64,000 bases of DNA. Source: Leptodontidium sp. MPI-SDFR-AT-0119 (lineage: Eukaryota; Ascomycota; Leotiomycetes; Helotiales; Leptodontidiaceae). Location of the stretch: positions 3,286,001-3,350,000 of the forward strand of contig JAHLEZ010000006.1 of assembly GCA_020726505.1 (NCBI GenBank), read 5' to 3'. Numbering within the stretch: the first letter of the stretch is position 1; each line of letters starts with the position of its first letter. The translations under genes and the position numbers were made by a program. This document shows, one piece after another, positions 46,716-60,881 of this stretch. The notes beneath the pieces are model-generated. The model worked only from the letters and a program-made list of their open reading frames with translations, was not told where the DNA came from and did no database searches.

Positions 46716-49408
46716 TTACCTTTCGTTTTCTCTTACTTTTTCTCTTACTTTTAAAATAAGCCTAATATATAAATCTTAAAAGATTTACATTCGTTTATCT
46801 TAAGGTTTACTTCTCTCTTTGCCCTTATATAAAGCTTAAGATTATATTATAAGATCTTATATAATTTAATTACTAAGGTCTTAAGGAGATTAAATTATTA
46901 AGTTATTATTACTCTTATTATACTTTTCCTTTTATTTTTCTTATATAATAAATCACCTCGTATTTCTCTTTTTTATTAGGGTTATTTAATTTTATATAGC
47001 TCGCCTAAGTAAAGAGGAAAAGAGAAAAAGTAACGAGGCTATTAAAGATAATACTAGAGACCCTTCCTTAACTTTTATCTTAAGGGATTTTCTAACTTAT
47101 ACTTAATCGTTAAATTTAATAAGGCCCACGAGTTATACGACTCTTAAGACAAGCTATCTAACCTAAAGTCGATATTATTTGACCTAGTATATATTTATAA
47201 GATTAAGGCAGTACTCCTTATATCTATAATGCCCTAGTTAATCCACGGCTCCTTTAAATCAAAGGTAAACGGTTATATTAAAGTATAAAACTGGCTCCTT
47301 AGTATTATATCGTCTAATATTACTAACTCCTTACCTAACTCGTTATTCTCGCTTGAGGCATCAGCCGAGAAGAAGGCCTATAGATCCGCGTAACTACTTA
47401 AGTCTTAATTAATAATATCCTCGAGCCGTAACCGGGACGGGGGCCCCTAGCCTTATAACCCCCGGATTAGTCGTCGCGAGAAGTCCTTACCTACAACCTT
47501 ATACTTAAGATTAAAGTATTGAATCGCTATTAGTTACGTCTAAAAATAAGTATTAGTCTTCAAGCCCTTCTTGACCCACTTATTCCTTACTCTCGCCTCA
47601 AAGATTAGGCCTAAGATATTAAACTTAAACTCTATAATTAAGTCCTTTTATTACTTCGCGCTTACTAACTTAGTCGTGAATTAGTTTTAGGCCTACTAGC
47701 CCTCTTTACTTAGCTCCCTTAACCCCTTAGCGACTACTCTCACGTCACTTATCTTAGTAAGGATAATATTTAACCTTTTAAATTAAGGATATAATAAGTC
47801 AAAGAGGTACTACTTCCGCTTTAAAATCTTCCTCTTGCCTCGCCTCTAGCCTACGCTTATATTAACTTTCTCGACCTAGCGATAATAATTATCTAGCTTA
47901 ATTATCTAATAGTAATAAGCGATAACTTAAAAGGTCACGATTATATTAACTTAAGCGATTTACTAGTAAACGTGGCAGAACTTATTAGCGAGCTTTAACT
48001 TTATTAAAGGAGCCTTTACTAGCGCTTAGTTATAGTCATTACTCCGGGAGTTAGGCCGGGATTATAGCGTTATATTAGCACGCTAGTAATAAAAGAGCTC
48101 CCTTTACTCTTAAATAATATACCTCCCCTCGATCGCCTTAGCCTTATGCCGGCAATCCCTTAAGAAGCTTAAGGTCGCCCCTAGTACGTCTCTTTACACC
48201 TCCGTTACTTAGCTGGTAAAGGCGTCGTCTTCCTCCTCCTCCTCTTCCTCCCCCCCCCCTCCTTTCTTTCTCCTCCTCTTTGTCCTTTTACGTATCTAGA
48301 ATTATTCGCCTTGTAGCTAGTCGCTTCCGTGATATTACGACCCCTTTTTCCTTTAGATCGCCTAAGGCTTTAGTCCCTCGTTTAGCCTGTGGCGGTAGTA
48401 AGGTATCCTCCTCCCCCTCCTCCTCGCTAGAGTCGAGGGCTACAGTAGCTAATTGCGGGTTCGAGCCTAAGGCTAGGCGTGGCCTCCTCTTGACTCTTAA
48501 CTTAAGGTTAAGGATCGGCTCGATCCCGGCCGCCTTATCGCGCTTCTACTATATCTTCTTTTAAAAGCGCTGATTATTACTTATATAAGTTTTAATCCTT
48601 ATATTAAAGTCTTATAAAGGGGCTAAAATCGACTCGTTTATTATAATAAAGTCTTTAACCTTAATCTCACTCTTAAAATCCTCCCCGTTCGACTACTCTT
48701 AGTTACTTAACTTAAGTGAGAGATTTAGTACTAAAGATAGTAAGGAGGGACAAGTAATTAAAGCCTGTCGAATCGCGGCTATACGAGCTTAAGTTAGAGT
48801 AAAGATTATAATCCCTAAGCCGGATTCGTTTTAAAAGATTAGTAGTTCGGCTTCTTAGGCGATCAGGACCTCTCGAAACTATTATAAATTAACCTTGTTT
48901 ATAGGCATTTATACTATTATAAATAAGAGTATTATACTTAAGTCGTAATAAAATATAACGACGTTAGAATTAAGTTAATACTTAATAATAAAATAAAATA
49001 AATAAGGTATAAGTAAGTTAAGAATAAGATAAACTAATATAAGTAAAGTAAAAATAAAACAAAGTAAAGTTAGTTAAAGATAAGAAAGAGGAAGAGGAGA
49101 GAAGAGGTATATAGAAGGCTTAAGTCAAAACCCTCCCCCCTTGGCTCTCCCTCCTCCCGCTTATTTCCTAATCCTTAGGCCTAGCCTCTGCTACTAGGCT
49201 CTATCTCTAATTCCTTCCTTTTCCCTTCGTGATCCTCACTAATTTCAAGCGAAAGCTTAGACTATTATTCCCTATATAATAAGCGAGAATCACGAAGTAC
49301 TTTAAGCTTTTATTAATTTAACGAAGTAATAAGGTTTAGCGTATTTTGCTTCGTTACTCTAACAAACTATAACTAAGTAAGTTAACTAATAACTCATAAG
49401 ACTTCAGG
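46716..49408 (-). other. degenerate coding-like block, unassigned
   Basis: Minus-strand sequence from about 48950 to 46900 keeps coherent stretches (IEFKFNILGLIFEARVRNKWVKKGL near 47600-47500, FFSADASSENNELGKELV near 47340) between many stops. It is Lys/Glu/Arg-rich and has a polypyrimidine tract on the plus strand (48228-48280). I recognise no family. A small open plus-strand frame at 48280-48564 is likely a shadow. Confidence 0.35.
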
Positions 49409-50546
49409 ATGAAGTTCGAGAACGCCGAGGGGAGGCGTGTAATAAATCTACGCGTTTATAATACTATTATTATATTATATAAGGATATCGAGCACGTTCT
49501 CAAGTCGAAAAAGCAAGTATTTATCGACTTACTTAAGACACTAGAGTAGAAATAACGAGATACAAATAAGCCTCGAGAAGCTAAGTAGTACCGCGAACCT
49601 CACCCTCGATCCTCGGCAGACTATCTTAAGCTTATATATTCTCTTAAGCCCAAAGAATTATTCTAGTTTATTATAAGAACAGATACAAATGGGACTAAAG
49701 GAGCTAAGCCTTTTACGTCTAATGAGCCTATAAAGCCCGTAGAACTATATAAGTCAATCGACAACTCACAAGACTTCTTAAAGACTTTACAAGGAATCAC
49801 TCCTCTTACGACCTTAATAAAATTAATTAAACTATTTCCGGCGGAAAAAACTAAGGTAGTTCTATCTAAAGAAAAAGAGGAAGAGTATCCTTAAATACTT
49901 ATATTAGAATTAATTACTAATACTAAAGACAGGAATAGTCTGTTGTTGAGAGTATAAGACTAAATAAGCGAATGTAAAATTAACGACAATATAGTTGGCT
50001 TCCTCTCCGGCGCCTCCTGGTTCTTACTAGGCTCTACTAAAGACTGTTATAAAGCCCTTAAATATTACGTAAACTAAAGTAACCGGGTTAAGACACCCTT
50101 TATTTTAATAACAACGAGTATTTATAAGATTAAATTAGTTCGTATTCCCTCCTTTATAAAACGCCAGGACAAGAAGGGTATTAAGCGCAATAGTAAGTTG
50201 ACTATTATTAATACTTATACCCGATTTATAAAGGGACTACCGGTCTTAAGTATAAATATAAAACTTAATTACTATAATATTAAGACTTTATATAAAGATC
50301 GCCGGAACTATAAAAATTCCTATTACACTTTCGAATATATCCTCTTATTTAGAGTTAACATTAATGAGATTATTATAACTTAGTACTAATAGAATATTAA
50401 ACGAACCGCTCGGAAATTAAGAAGGGATATTAATTACTAATTCCGAACAGTTGTTATTTTACTTTATAAGGAGTATAAGGTAGCGAGAAAGGCAGGTCGA
50501 CTAATGAAGTTTAAGGGTAAGTATATTAGGCTTATTTAAACCTAAA
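49409..50546 (+). pseudogene. unassigned protein gene of a repeat unit, RIP-killed
   Basis: ATG 49409 starts a frame readable for about 380 codons: MKFENAEGRRVINLRVYN, an Arg/Lys-rich stretch, KPFTSNEPIKPVELYKSIDN, QGITPLTTLIKLIKLFPAEK, DNIVGFLSGASWFLLGS, RIPSFIKRQDKKG, TRFIKGLPVLSINI and a basic C-terminus (KRTARKLRRDINY). At least eight stops occur, in the usual Trp/Gln pattern. The frame itself never shifts in the parts I read. No known domain seen. It is divergent to the minus-strand block at its left. Confidence 0.5.
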
Positions 50547-51649
50547 CTTAGCTTTTTTAAAGTTAATATTCTGAAATAATCTCGCGACTTTAAATAAGCT
50601 CTTATTTATAAAGTAAAAGTTACTTACTTACCCTAAGAGTTATCACTTAATCGCGACTTCCCTTTTTAACTTAACTTTATAAATAATAATCTACCTTACT
50701 CCTTCCTTTTTAAACCTTTCCTTTTAGATTTTTATTTATAAGTAATAGTTTTCTTGTCCTAAATTATTTCCCAAATAAATCAAGAAGTTAATACTTAAGA
50801 ATACTTTAAGTCTAATACTTTAAACTTACTTATAAATAATTATCTTCTTAAACTAACTTAAATACTAATCCCTTATTATTTACACTAACTCTACTTAAGT
50901 AATAATATATACAAAAATCAATTGCATCTTACACTTAAAGACCTGATCCCCTCCTTTAACCCTACTATATAATATATTAACTAAGTCAGTCACGCTAGCG
51001 TCACTTTTAATACTATAAACCTCCAAAATCCTTCGCAGCCGCTCTACCTTCAATCTTAACACTATTACGTCCTTTATTATATTATTCTAAATGTATTGTC
51101 TGTTTTAGCAAGTCTTTTGCCTATTAATCCCTTAAAGTATATAATACTTCTAATATAAACTAGACCTTAAAAGCCTCCCGTCCCTAATTCCTTTTATTAG
51201 TCCCTTCTTACTCTCTATACACTTGAGATCGCGACAGTAGTTATATTTAAACTACGCGTGCCGTGTATTCTTTATATTTTTATTTAACTAATACTATAAG
51301 TACTATAAGTATTAAAAGCGCCGCCATCTTATTATTTAATACTTCCGTTACCCCTTATAAATCTATTACTTTTATCCTTTCCGTGAAAATCTTCTTAAAA
51401 ACTACGGCAAATAATAAATCTATTATTTATCTTATTACTCGAACCGTATTAAACATAAACTCTTAAATATTTATAAGCCTAATTATTTATTTATAAGAAT
51501 ACTTTACTTACCTCGCTTGTTTCTTTAATAAACTTAATCTTACTCGACGAATTTATTTACTCTCTCTTATTACTTCCTTTATTTCTTTTACCCCGCAGAT
51601 TAACTCACCTTAAAGCCGAACCTTTCCTCCTTTTTAAACTTAAACTTAT
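50547..51649. other. AT-rich, no gene supported
   Basis: A small open stretch at 51263-51466 (+) is hydrophobic and Thr/Ile-rich, as expected by chance in this composition. At 50726 begins the first copy of the AGATTTTTATTTATAA motif. Confidence 0.45.
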
Positions 51650-54600
51650 TAAACTTCCTTTAGATATATATTTTAGCGTCTCAAGAATCCGTGATAGGGT
51701 AATAGAGACTTATAATAATTATAGTTTTGCGTATAATAGGTCTGAGGTTATTATATTAATCCTAAAAGAAGAAGACGTTTATATTACGCTTTTTCTTTTA
51801 GACTAAATCTCTATTAATATAAGGCTTTATATTCGCTACGTCGGCGATATTATATCCTCGCTTAATATACCGTACCTTCTTTTTTGTCTAGTTGGCGACG
51901 TTATAGCCACGGATATAGTAGATCTTAATAAGCTATTATTCTGTCTAAATACTTAGGCTATATCCTTAAGAGCCTCTGTTTCTAATCGCGGCCTTTTAGC
52001 TTTAGGCGTTAGTAGGTCTAATATTTATATATTTATCGTTTAATTATTATAATTATTACACGCCGTGTCCGCCTCGCCGTATTTCCTTAACTCGTTATTT
52101 ATAAACGTTACTAGAATCCGTCGCTTATACTTATTCGTTCTAATTAACTCTTACATCCCTCTAGCTTTTGGCCTCTAGTTATCCTTTAGTCAGTCTTAAT
52201 CGTCGTCTGAAATCACAATAATAAAATCTATAACTTCCCCGTTTTATCCCGCCCGCCTTACTTATTAATAATAATCTAGAATCTTATAATACCCCCCGAC
52301 GTATATTACTTTTATTACTCTCAAGTTTATCCCTTCTCTAACTACTATTATCGCGATTATTATCTACTTCTTACTTATTTAAAACCTTATTACTAACTTA
52401 TCCTTCTTACTTAACGACAAGCCCTCGTAAAAAAAATCTACCCTTACTACTTACGATAACCTTTCCCTTACTGCCTTAGTTATCATATATACTAGTATTT
52501 TCGCCGCTAAGCCTACTTACGTCTAAATCCTCTCTACCTCCGTCTCGTACACTCGATTCCCCCTTACTCTTCGAACCTGATATCGTAAGTTCTTCTTTAC
52601 TGTCTCCTTTACTACTTCCTTTACTTCGTAAGCCTCTATATTTACTTACTTATATAAGTCCCTCCATATACCCCTCGATAACGTCGCTAATAAAAAGACC
52701 TTTTATATTACTTGTACTCTTAAAACGCCGCTTACTTTATTAAATAAATCGGCTACTATCCTCTAGGCCGGCCTCTAATCCGTATTTATTATTAAGTAAT
52801 AACACTTATTAAAGACTACCCTCTCTAATTTTTATGTCTTTATTATTATTTTAATTTATCCTCGAAAATAATCCTCTTTTATAACCTCTAATACAGCGAA
52901 TACTACACTTATATTAGGCGTTATTTAAGACGTTAATATATCTACTAAGATCCCTAAGCTTTTATAATATACCTTAACTTATTCTTGTAATATTATATAT
53001 AATATAAATACTAAGGTCACCTTTTCTTTACTTAAGCTTACTAAGATTATATACGTGAGCGTCTTTTTAGCTCCTGTTAGGGCTACTTATATAACATTTT
53101 TCTTCGTCCTTATAATTACTTTTACGACCTCTTATTGTGTTATAGTTCTGAATTTAGTCGAGTTATATAACTCTTGTAACTTGTGGCGAGTAATTACTAT
53201 ATTAAATTAATCGTTATAAATAAAAATTTACTATAAATCCTTTATAGGTTGTAACTCCTTTTAGGTTTTAATTTATAAAGGTAATAAGTTTAACTCCCTT
53301 AGTACCTCTCGTAGTATTATTTTAATCTTTGTAATATCTATAAAACTATTGTGGACTATCGAAGATGCCGAGAGTAACTTATATATAACTAACGAATCCT
53401 TAATGTCCACATCTTCTCGTTTAAATCCCTAAAAGGTATATTAACGTCTTAATACCCCACGAAATATATTAATTGTCTCTAAACTTAAGTTAGTTAAGCT
53501 ATTTATTTAGAGTCTATAGTAGTGTTCTTTTACTTCTTCGCTGTGGCCTGACTATAAGATATATACGTCGACTCCTATTATATCCCCTCTTCGCATAAAT
53601 TACTTATTTAACGCGATTATGACTTACCTCTAGGCCTGTCTATATAATTCTACCTTTATTTGAGCCTTTAATTCGGCCTTTAATATTATTGTCACGTTAG
53701 TCGGCGTTTATACTTTACCTTTATCTTAAAGTAAGAAACTCGAGAAGGGGATACGGTCCTCTTCCTCTATTATCGCTTAAATCGCCACTTAAAATAGGAT
53801 CACGCTTAAGATTTATATTATTACGATTCGACTTACTCGCTCTAGGAAAAATCTCGTAATAACTATTAAAGTCCCTTTTAAGGCGTTAACTTTATTATAA
53901 GTGCTGACGAGTATTATTAGATTCTTTATAAGTATAATACTTTAATGCCTTGTTTAGTTATTTGTTTATTATATCGTAAGTAGCTTAGGTATCTTCGCCG
54001 TTAGCCCTTTACTTAAGTGTATAATTATTATTAGTTGTCGTAAGCGAGTCGTGTACTTATTAACTTAAGACCTTTTAGTCGCTGTTCTTATTAGTACTTC
54101 CTCTCTTCTCGTAAGTCTTTAGGCACTTATATTATATATTCTAATACCCCTTTACTACTAAACGCATCTCTTTAACGACTACTTTTCTTAGTGGATGTCC
54201 TTTAGCGGCTTCTTGAACCACCTTCCACCTCTTTACTATATTAGAATATTTCCCCTTATATTATATATTTAAAAAGTACTCTCTTCTCTTACTCTATAAT
54301 AGATTATCCCGGAATTTACTTAGTAAGTAGTCTTCTAAGAACGAAGTATTATAAAACACTAACTCAGACAATAGCCCTTATTCTAAGTCCTTGACTAAAT
54401 TTATTAACCCTTTTTTTATTATATTTACCTTTACGTCGTCCCTTTTATACTATAGCGATTTCGAATCCTCTACTCACGTGATAACGGGATTGTCGTACTA
54501 ATCCCCTTTAGTTACTTTAGTATAGTTCCGGAGTTACTATATATAATTAAATATAATATAAGAGTCCTTATAAATATATCGCTAATAATATTACTTAGCC

Positions 54601-56050
54601 GTAATCGTCTTTATAATTAGATCTTAACGGGCTTATAATGTTATAAACTAAAGCCGTATATAATACGTTAATAGCGAGAATATATACCGGAACTCGACGG
54701 CCGTCTTTTATTGTCCCTTTAGCGCATAATAACTATCTACTGACATTTAGTATACTACTAGCGACGCGAACACGCTCTTTATTACTAGCTAATTAATTAA
54801 CGCTACACTTAACTTTAGTAAGACCTCCTCTATGTCTGCCTCTACTTCTACGTCATCCTTAGCCCTTAATAGCCTCTTTAATAACACTTATTAATCCTCG
54901 CTTAAGGCTAACTCGATCACTTCCCCTCGTATTATTACTTAGAGTAGGAATATAATAAGCCGTTATTACGTCTTAATATACACCGCTAAGGTCTTATTTA
55001 TTACTATATTTATTAGCTTGTCGCTTAAGTTGCCGTTAATGTTATAAAAGATCTACCTTGTATAGCCGCCGAGTTCGTGAAATTGTTAGTAGATTTGTTT
55101 AAGTAAGTGTTATATTACTCGCCCTGTGCGTCTTATAACCTCCGAGTCTTTTAAGTAAGTAATCTCGGCTAATCTAGCGATGTTTCTAATGTCTCGACCC
55201 TTGTGAAACTTCGCTTACTCTGTTTTCTGATTTTATTTCGTTATATACCTCTTATTAACGTTTAATAGGATTATCTTTGCCGCTAGTTGCCGCTCCCGCT
55301 AATATTATATTATTACGCCCGCTAGTATATCCTTCTTGGGGTCGGCCCCTCTGCCTCCCGTTCCCTTATTATCTACTATAAAGTATATAATAGGGCTATT
55401 AAATATTAATTGTAGCCCCGTCGAGATGGCCACTAAGCCTTTCTCTATAATATAGGCCTCCTTTATATAGGCCTTGAATCCTGAGTCACTCCCTATTACC
55501 TATTAGTAGCTTATTATAGAGTATTTTACCTCTTATATCACTTATAAGTAAGGAACTATTCTTTATTCTAGGCCGGCTTTTACTTATACTTCTTTATTTG
55601 TTAGTATAATTACACTGATCCCACGAACGTTTACTTTTAGCTTATAGCGCCGCTTAATTAAGATGTCCTTATACTTGTCCGACAAGTGTCGACGTTATTG
55701 CTTAAGGTTAATACTAATATAGCACTTTAAATAAAATAATACTTATTAATTAAGGTATAACTATAAGATATTATTTATAATTACTATTATTTCTACGAAT
55801 TTAAAGTTCCCTTTGCGATTTAAAGATATAACTTTTATGTATTTTTACGTCGTAATATACGAATATAAGTCGTTGTGTTTTTACTACGCTCACGTCTTTA
55901 GCCCTCTACGATATATACTAAAGGCCGGCCTTAAGTAGGAGCCCCTATCCCTAAACAATTTAAACTTATTATACCTTACTTATTAGTACTATAATATTCT
56001 TTTTCTTAATAAAATCTATTATAGAAATTAATTCCTTCTTCCTTATTATA
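51650..56050 (-). other. long degenerate coding block on the minus strand, unassigned
   Basis: Reading leftward from about 55950, coherent fragments follow one another: KYKDILIKRRYKLKVNVRGI, FNSPIIYFIVDNKGTGGRG, KFHKGRDIRNIARLAEITYL, KQIYQQFHELGGYTR, IFYNINGNLSDKLINI, RGEVIELALSED, LRAKDDVEVEADIEEVLLKL and, further left, WKVV-type and RLVVKGY segments. The frame changes several times and stops are frequent. This must once have been a protein of over 1000 residues, probably a mobile-element protein. I saw no transposase, reverse transcriptase or helicase signature, so I name no function. Confidence 0.45.
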
Positions 56051-57970
56051 TCGTTATATCGCGGAAGCCTTCACGTTTCTTAATTAAGCTCCTTATCTCT
56101 ATTACATACCTCCCTTAACTAGTAATATATGTCCGCCCCGACACTATAGTCCTAGATGACCTAATATAAATAAAAATCTGGACTGGTAGCTTCGCCTAAA
56201 TCCCTTACTCTTTTTATCCTGCGTAATTTCCCCCTTATTAATTTAATCTTACGAGCACTTATTATTTATAACACGTCTTACTAACTAGTAGTCCTGCAAC
56301 CTCTCAACTGCTTATATCGCCGTATAAGAAAACACTACAGGGGTTAAGGGAGAAGTATACTTGTAAATAAAAATCTAAAAGAGCCTTAGTTATTGACTAC
56401 TTAGATTTTTATTTATAAGAGCCAATTAGGGGGTTTCGGATATTTCTATCTAATAGAATTCTATACGGTAGGGGGAGGGGGGGGGGCGGCTAATCGCGTA
56501 TATATACAAGACTCACGTTAGTGTCTGCGCTAAGACTTTTATTCCTGAGCCTTAAATATGATAAGGGAATTAGGGCTAAAAACATATCTTTCCATTTACG
56601 TCCGCAAGTTATTATAATTAAGTTTAATTTAACCCTCTTTTATCCTTAAAGTAATTATTTAATTATTTAATTATTTAATAATTCTTTAAATAATAGTGAG
56701 TATCTCTTAAGACTTATCTCTCCCGTTTACTTTCCTCGGTAATGATTCTATTATTTTTATCCCTTATACTCCCCTTACTGTCAAACTGTATAAAGTAAAT
56801 ATACTTTTGTGTACGGGCCAAGTGTAGGATCTGGATTATATAGTTAATATTGTCCCCTATTTAATCTTATAATTAACTTCTACAAGTAAACTCTCTTGTA
56901 TGTGTAGAAACTATCCTTTTTCGTAGCCCTTACTTATTGAGACTCTTAATTTCATTAGTCGCGCCTGTCTCTTCCCGTCCATAAACTGCCTTTTAGCTTT
57001 CCCCTCTAGTTAATACTACTTATTAATTTAATATATTCTCTTTTTATTTATTATTTATTTTTATTCGACGAAACATGCCCCTGTAAATAAAAATCTGTTG
57101 TTTTCTATACACATACCTGCGCACGTGATGGCGCATTACGCTAAGATAAGCGAGTTGACCTCTTGGCGCTAGTCCCCCTCTAGTATTAATAACCTTTTAA
57201 TATCTCCTTCCCCCTCCTTAAATTATCTCTTTTTTCTTTAATTATAATAACCTTTTAATTCTCTTTATATATTACTACCTTTCCCGCTTTTAATTCTCTT
57301 AATTTAATATTATATTATTCGTAAACTAAACTATTATCTTCGCGCGTTACGTACTATTATTCTTAGTAAGTTTAGCTCTTAAATTTAGCCCTTACTTTAC
57401 CTTAGAACTTTACCTTTTTTACTTTAACTTAAGTACTTTAGTTTAGTAAACTAAATACTAATTCTGTCATTTTAGTATTAGAACTAAGTGTATTACTACA
57501 TAGAACTAGTAACTTTAATTAGTTTACCTTCTCGCTCGACGAGCTTAGCTTCAACTGTGTCCCTTATACCCTATCTTAACCTATTACTAACTTATATAAA
57601 CTATATTTACTTGCGATACCCTTAGATGTATTTAGAGCGCGCTTAAGTAATCTTAGCGCGTTTTTTTAGGCAATTTCCTCACTAAATATTACCCTCTCTT
57701 TATATTTATTTACTTTCATACTCGCTTTCGATGTCTAGTATAAACATTAGTTAACTTATACTCTTATAGATTTTTATTTATAAGCTTCTACTTTAGAATC
57801 TTTCCTTTTTCCACAGTATTTTAGAGAGACTTTATTAATTTATTTTATTTGCTAGTTTAAATTAAAATCTAGGACTAGTCTTAGACTTTTTCTAGATTTT
57901 TATTTATAATCTTAATATAGTCGATTTACTTAGAACTGAAGTTCCCGAGTCTTCTTAATTAAGCGAGACG
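56051..57970. other. AT-rich spacer with motif copies and a G-rich run
   Basis: No gene supported. Contains several of the 16-bp motifs and a G-rich run at about 56467-56488. Probably the region between two divergent genes of the unassigned block. Confidence 0.45.
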
Positions 57971-60408
57971 GCTAATGAAGTTATACTCGCCCCCACTTCT
58001 CTACTAGCCGCTCTTATTGACACGTTAATATCTAAAGGTAATGTCTTTAGACCTTTATATAGAGATATTATAGCCTCTATTATAACCTTATTTATTTAAG
58101 TTACTACGGAATCTCTAGCTACGACGACTTTATTTAGATCTCTAACACTAGCCCTTGGACTTCCCTTTACTCTCGCTCTTGCGGTTAAGAGATTACTAGG
58201 TCGCGCTACTAGATTTACGAAGACTAGTCGACTCCCTACTGCTAAAGTCTCCACGGCCGGGAAGAAGCCTAAGACTACTAAGAAGACTACTAAGTCGGCA
58301 AAAGCTAAAGGCAAGGCTCGTGCCTTAGTATCCGACGATAATAGAGATCTAGAGGAAGATTTACTGTTAAATAACGACGATAATAGCGAGTCTAATCTCC
58401 TCTTTATAGAACTATTAAAGTAATTCTATATTATTAAGGTTAATATAAATACTATCGCCCGGAATTGTAATTTAGAAGTTGTTACTGCGTCGTTCTTGAA
58501 TAATACGTCCCGTCTAAATAGTGTCTATTATAGCATCGCCGAATATAACCCGACTAATAATAATGTTTTAGCTAGCTACACTAGCTTCCCTGATATTAAA
58601 ACTTTCAAACTTCTCTTCCTTTATAAGTTTAATTACTTTTGTCCTTATTTTAATTAAAAATCTATACGCTTAACCTCGCTTATAGATAAAAATTTATAAT
58701 TAAGTGATCTCTAGATTTTAATTTATAACCTCTCCCTTAAGATTCTTTTAGTAGTTTTCCTTTTAGTCTTATAAATAAAAATTTGAAAATTATTTTATAC
58801 TAGATTTTTATTTATAACCCTTCCCTTTCTTAACCTTAGGTTTTTATTTATATACTCGTCGAGGAACCCTACTTATTATTACTAGCCCTGTCTCTCGCTA
58901 TCGACGTCTTTTATTACTAGCTAAATAAGTATCTCACTAGTTACTATGACTTTAGAGATAATAAGCTCTTAAGTACACTTATCTTAAAGGCCGCTATTAG
59001 TCTAAATAACTTTTATAAGGTACTTTAGAACCTTACTATTAAGTAGCGAGCGATTATAACTAGATTATATAAGGATTTCCCCTTTATAACAATCGACATT
59101 AGCGAAGTCGACTCCCCTACTTATTATATTACTATTACCTTTTATTTAGTGTATTATGTTTATTACTTGCTTAACACGGTTTTTATTAAATCGTTTAAGT
59201 AAGCCCGCTATAATAAAGATATTATTGTCCTTAATATAAAATTCTCTGTTAAGGATTTTAATTATAGTATTTAACTCTTTAAAGCTTTTTAGTATAGTTG
59301 TACTTTAAGTAAGAGTCGTGGAGTTTCTTTAAGTAACGAGGGAACTTATAACTAAAAGAGCGAGCTAATATTTAAATTATTTAGTATTTACTTTAATACC
59401 CGTTATTAAATCTTTAACCTAGTCACTAGTGAGGTCGTTACGGCGGATCCGAAGATAATTAAGGCTATTACTCGTCTTCGAGAGCGGCAGGCTCGCCTAG
59501 TCGTGACCCCCGACAGTTAGGCTCACGAATATATTAACGAAGATATTAATACGAGTAAGTAATCTAGTAATAAGATAAACTTAGACGACTTAAACTACGC
59601 TGGCATGTCTCTAGACGAAATCAAGAAAGCTATTACTGCCGAAATTGACACTATCTTTAAAGTCTTTTAGAGTATAAATTCTGCCACGGATTAGACTAGA
59701 CGTATTAACTTTATTAATAACTTAAAGAACTTTAGTCTGTCAGCCGAGGCTTATACTTATATTAAATCTACTTAGCGTCTGAAATTAACTATTACTAAGT
59801 AAAAGTTATTATTTCCTAAGGTTAATAGCCACTATTGCCGCTAGTACTTTAAAGAAGAGCTTAAAGAGAAGGCAGACTTCCTCTGTTATATCGACTAGCG
59901 AACTATGTTTATAGTTATAGACGCCTATAATAAGGCCTTTACTGACGTTTAGGCTGCTACTGAGAAGGAGGAAATATTATTAGTTATTTATAGATTTGAC
60001 CTTGCCCTTAGTGAAGCTAGGCTATTTAATTCTCTCGATACCCTATTACCCCTAACTACCTCTACCTCTAATATAAACTTAAGTATAAATAATAGTAATT
60101 TTGAGCCCCTTTTACCCTTAACTACTTTTACTTTTAATATAAACTTATATATAGAAACTAGTAATCTCGAGCCCCCTTATACCCCCGAGCGACTATCTCG
60201 TCTACTTACTACGCCCGCCTTCGACTTTTACGCGAAAGTTGTGGCTATATAAGAAGAGGAGGTATATATCGCTAATATTATTAACGAAGATCGAGAAATA
60301 TTAATAGTTACTCGGGCCGACTTCTGGGCTTATATAAAACTATTAGGTATTAGATCGGCTGTCACCTCGAGTTATATTAATTTCTATAACGTCCTTGGCA
60401 TTAAATGA
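57971..60408 (+). pseudogene. unassigned repeat-unit protein gene, RIP-killed
   Basis: Starts near 57971 (ANEVILAPTSLLAALIDTL) and ends at TGA 60406-60408. A Lys/Ala/Thr-rich segment (KKPKTTKKTTKSAKAKGKAR at 58262-58320) precedes an acidic one. The C-terminal third (59430-60400) is the best kept: IIKAITRLRERQARLVVTP, LNYAGMSLDEIKKAITAEID, INFINNLKNFSLSAEAYTYI, FPKVNSHYC then a proline/threonine/leucine repeat (LLPLTTSTSNINL / LLPLTTFTFNINL). Motifs of the 16-bp repeat fall in its middle, so it may be two genes. Stops match Trp/Gln sites. No family recognised. Confidence 0.45.
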
Positions 60409-60881
60409 ATAGATTTTATCGGGTGAAGGTCAAGATGGAATTTAGGATCTAAGGTATGTTTTCCATCTAAAAATTACGTAGAAGTAATATTACACTCATC
60501 TATATTATAATATAGGCATTATAGTGGGAGATATAGTTGATTAAAGGTGGGTGTTATAGTATTGCGCTTTCCGATTTGGCGAGAAGCCCGGTACTGCCGG
60601 CAGGTCACTGCCTTCCTAATTGAGGTTATTTTCTAGTCTTACTTCACTTATGCCTAACACAATTAATTATAGATATAATAAAAAGATTAAATAGCCCTAA
60701 ATATTATTATAAGGAATATATAATCGTATATAATTGTCTAAACCTCAATAGCGGGATTAGTTGAGTTATAGACCCATTTAATTTATATAGCGAGCAGGGG
60801 AATAGCGCTAACCGAATCGAGGTTGTTTTTTAGTCTTGAACGAGCGCTCAAAGAGCTGCTTCCTTCTTCATACTTATTTTA
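60409..60881. other. upstream region of the next repeat gene, with ~20-bp direct repeats
   Basis: TGAGGTTATTTTCTAGTCTT at about 60620 and CGAGGTTGTTTTTTAGTCTT at about 60819 are direct repeats 199 bp apart. At 60560-60620 GC content rises and CA/TG are retained. It probably contains a boundary between two units and the promoter of the gene starting at 60882. Confidence 0.5.

Larger units (their letters stand above)
50726..58860. repeat. dispersed 16-bp motif AGATTTTTATTTATAA, about a dozen copies in both orientations
   Basis: Copies or near copies at 50726, 53214, 56165, 56361, 56402, 57081, 57768, 57894, 58681, 58711, 58768, 58801 and 58848. Some are close inverted pairs (56361/56402; 58768/58801). 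All lie in non-coding or boundary parts of the unassigned block. Confidence 0.65.
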
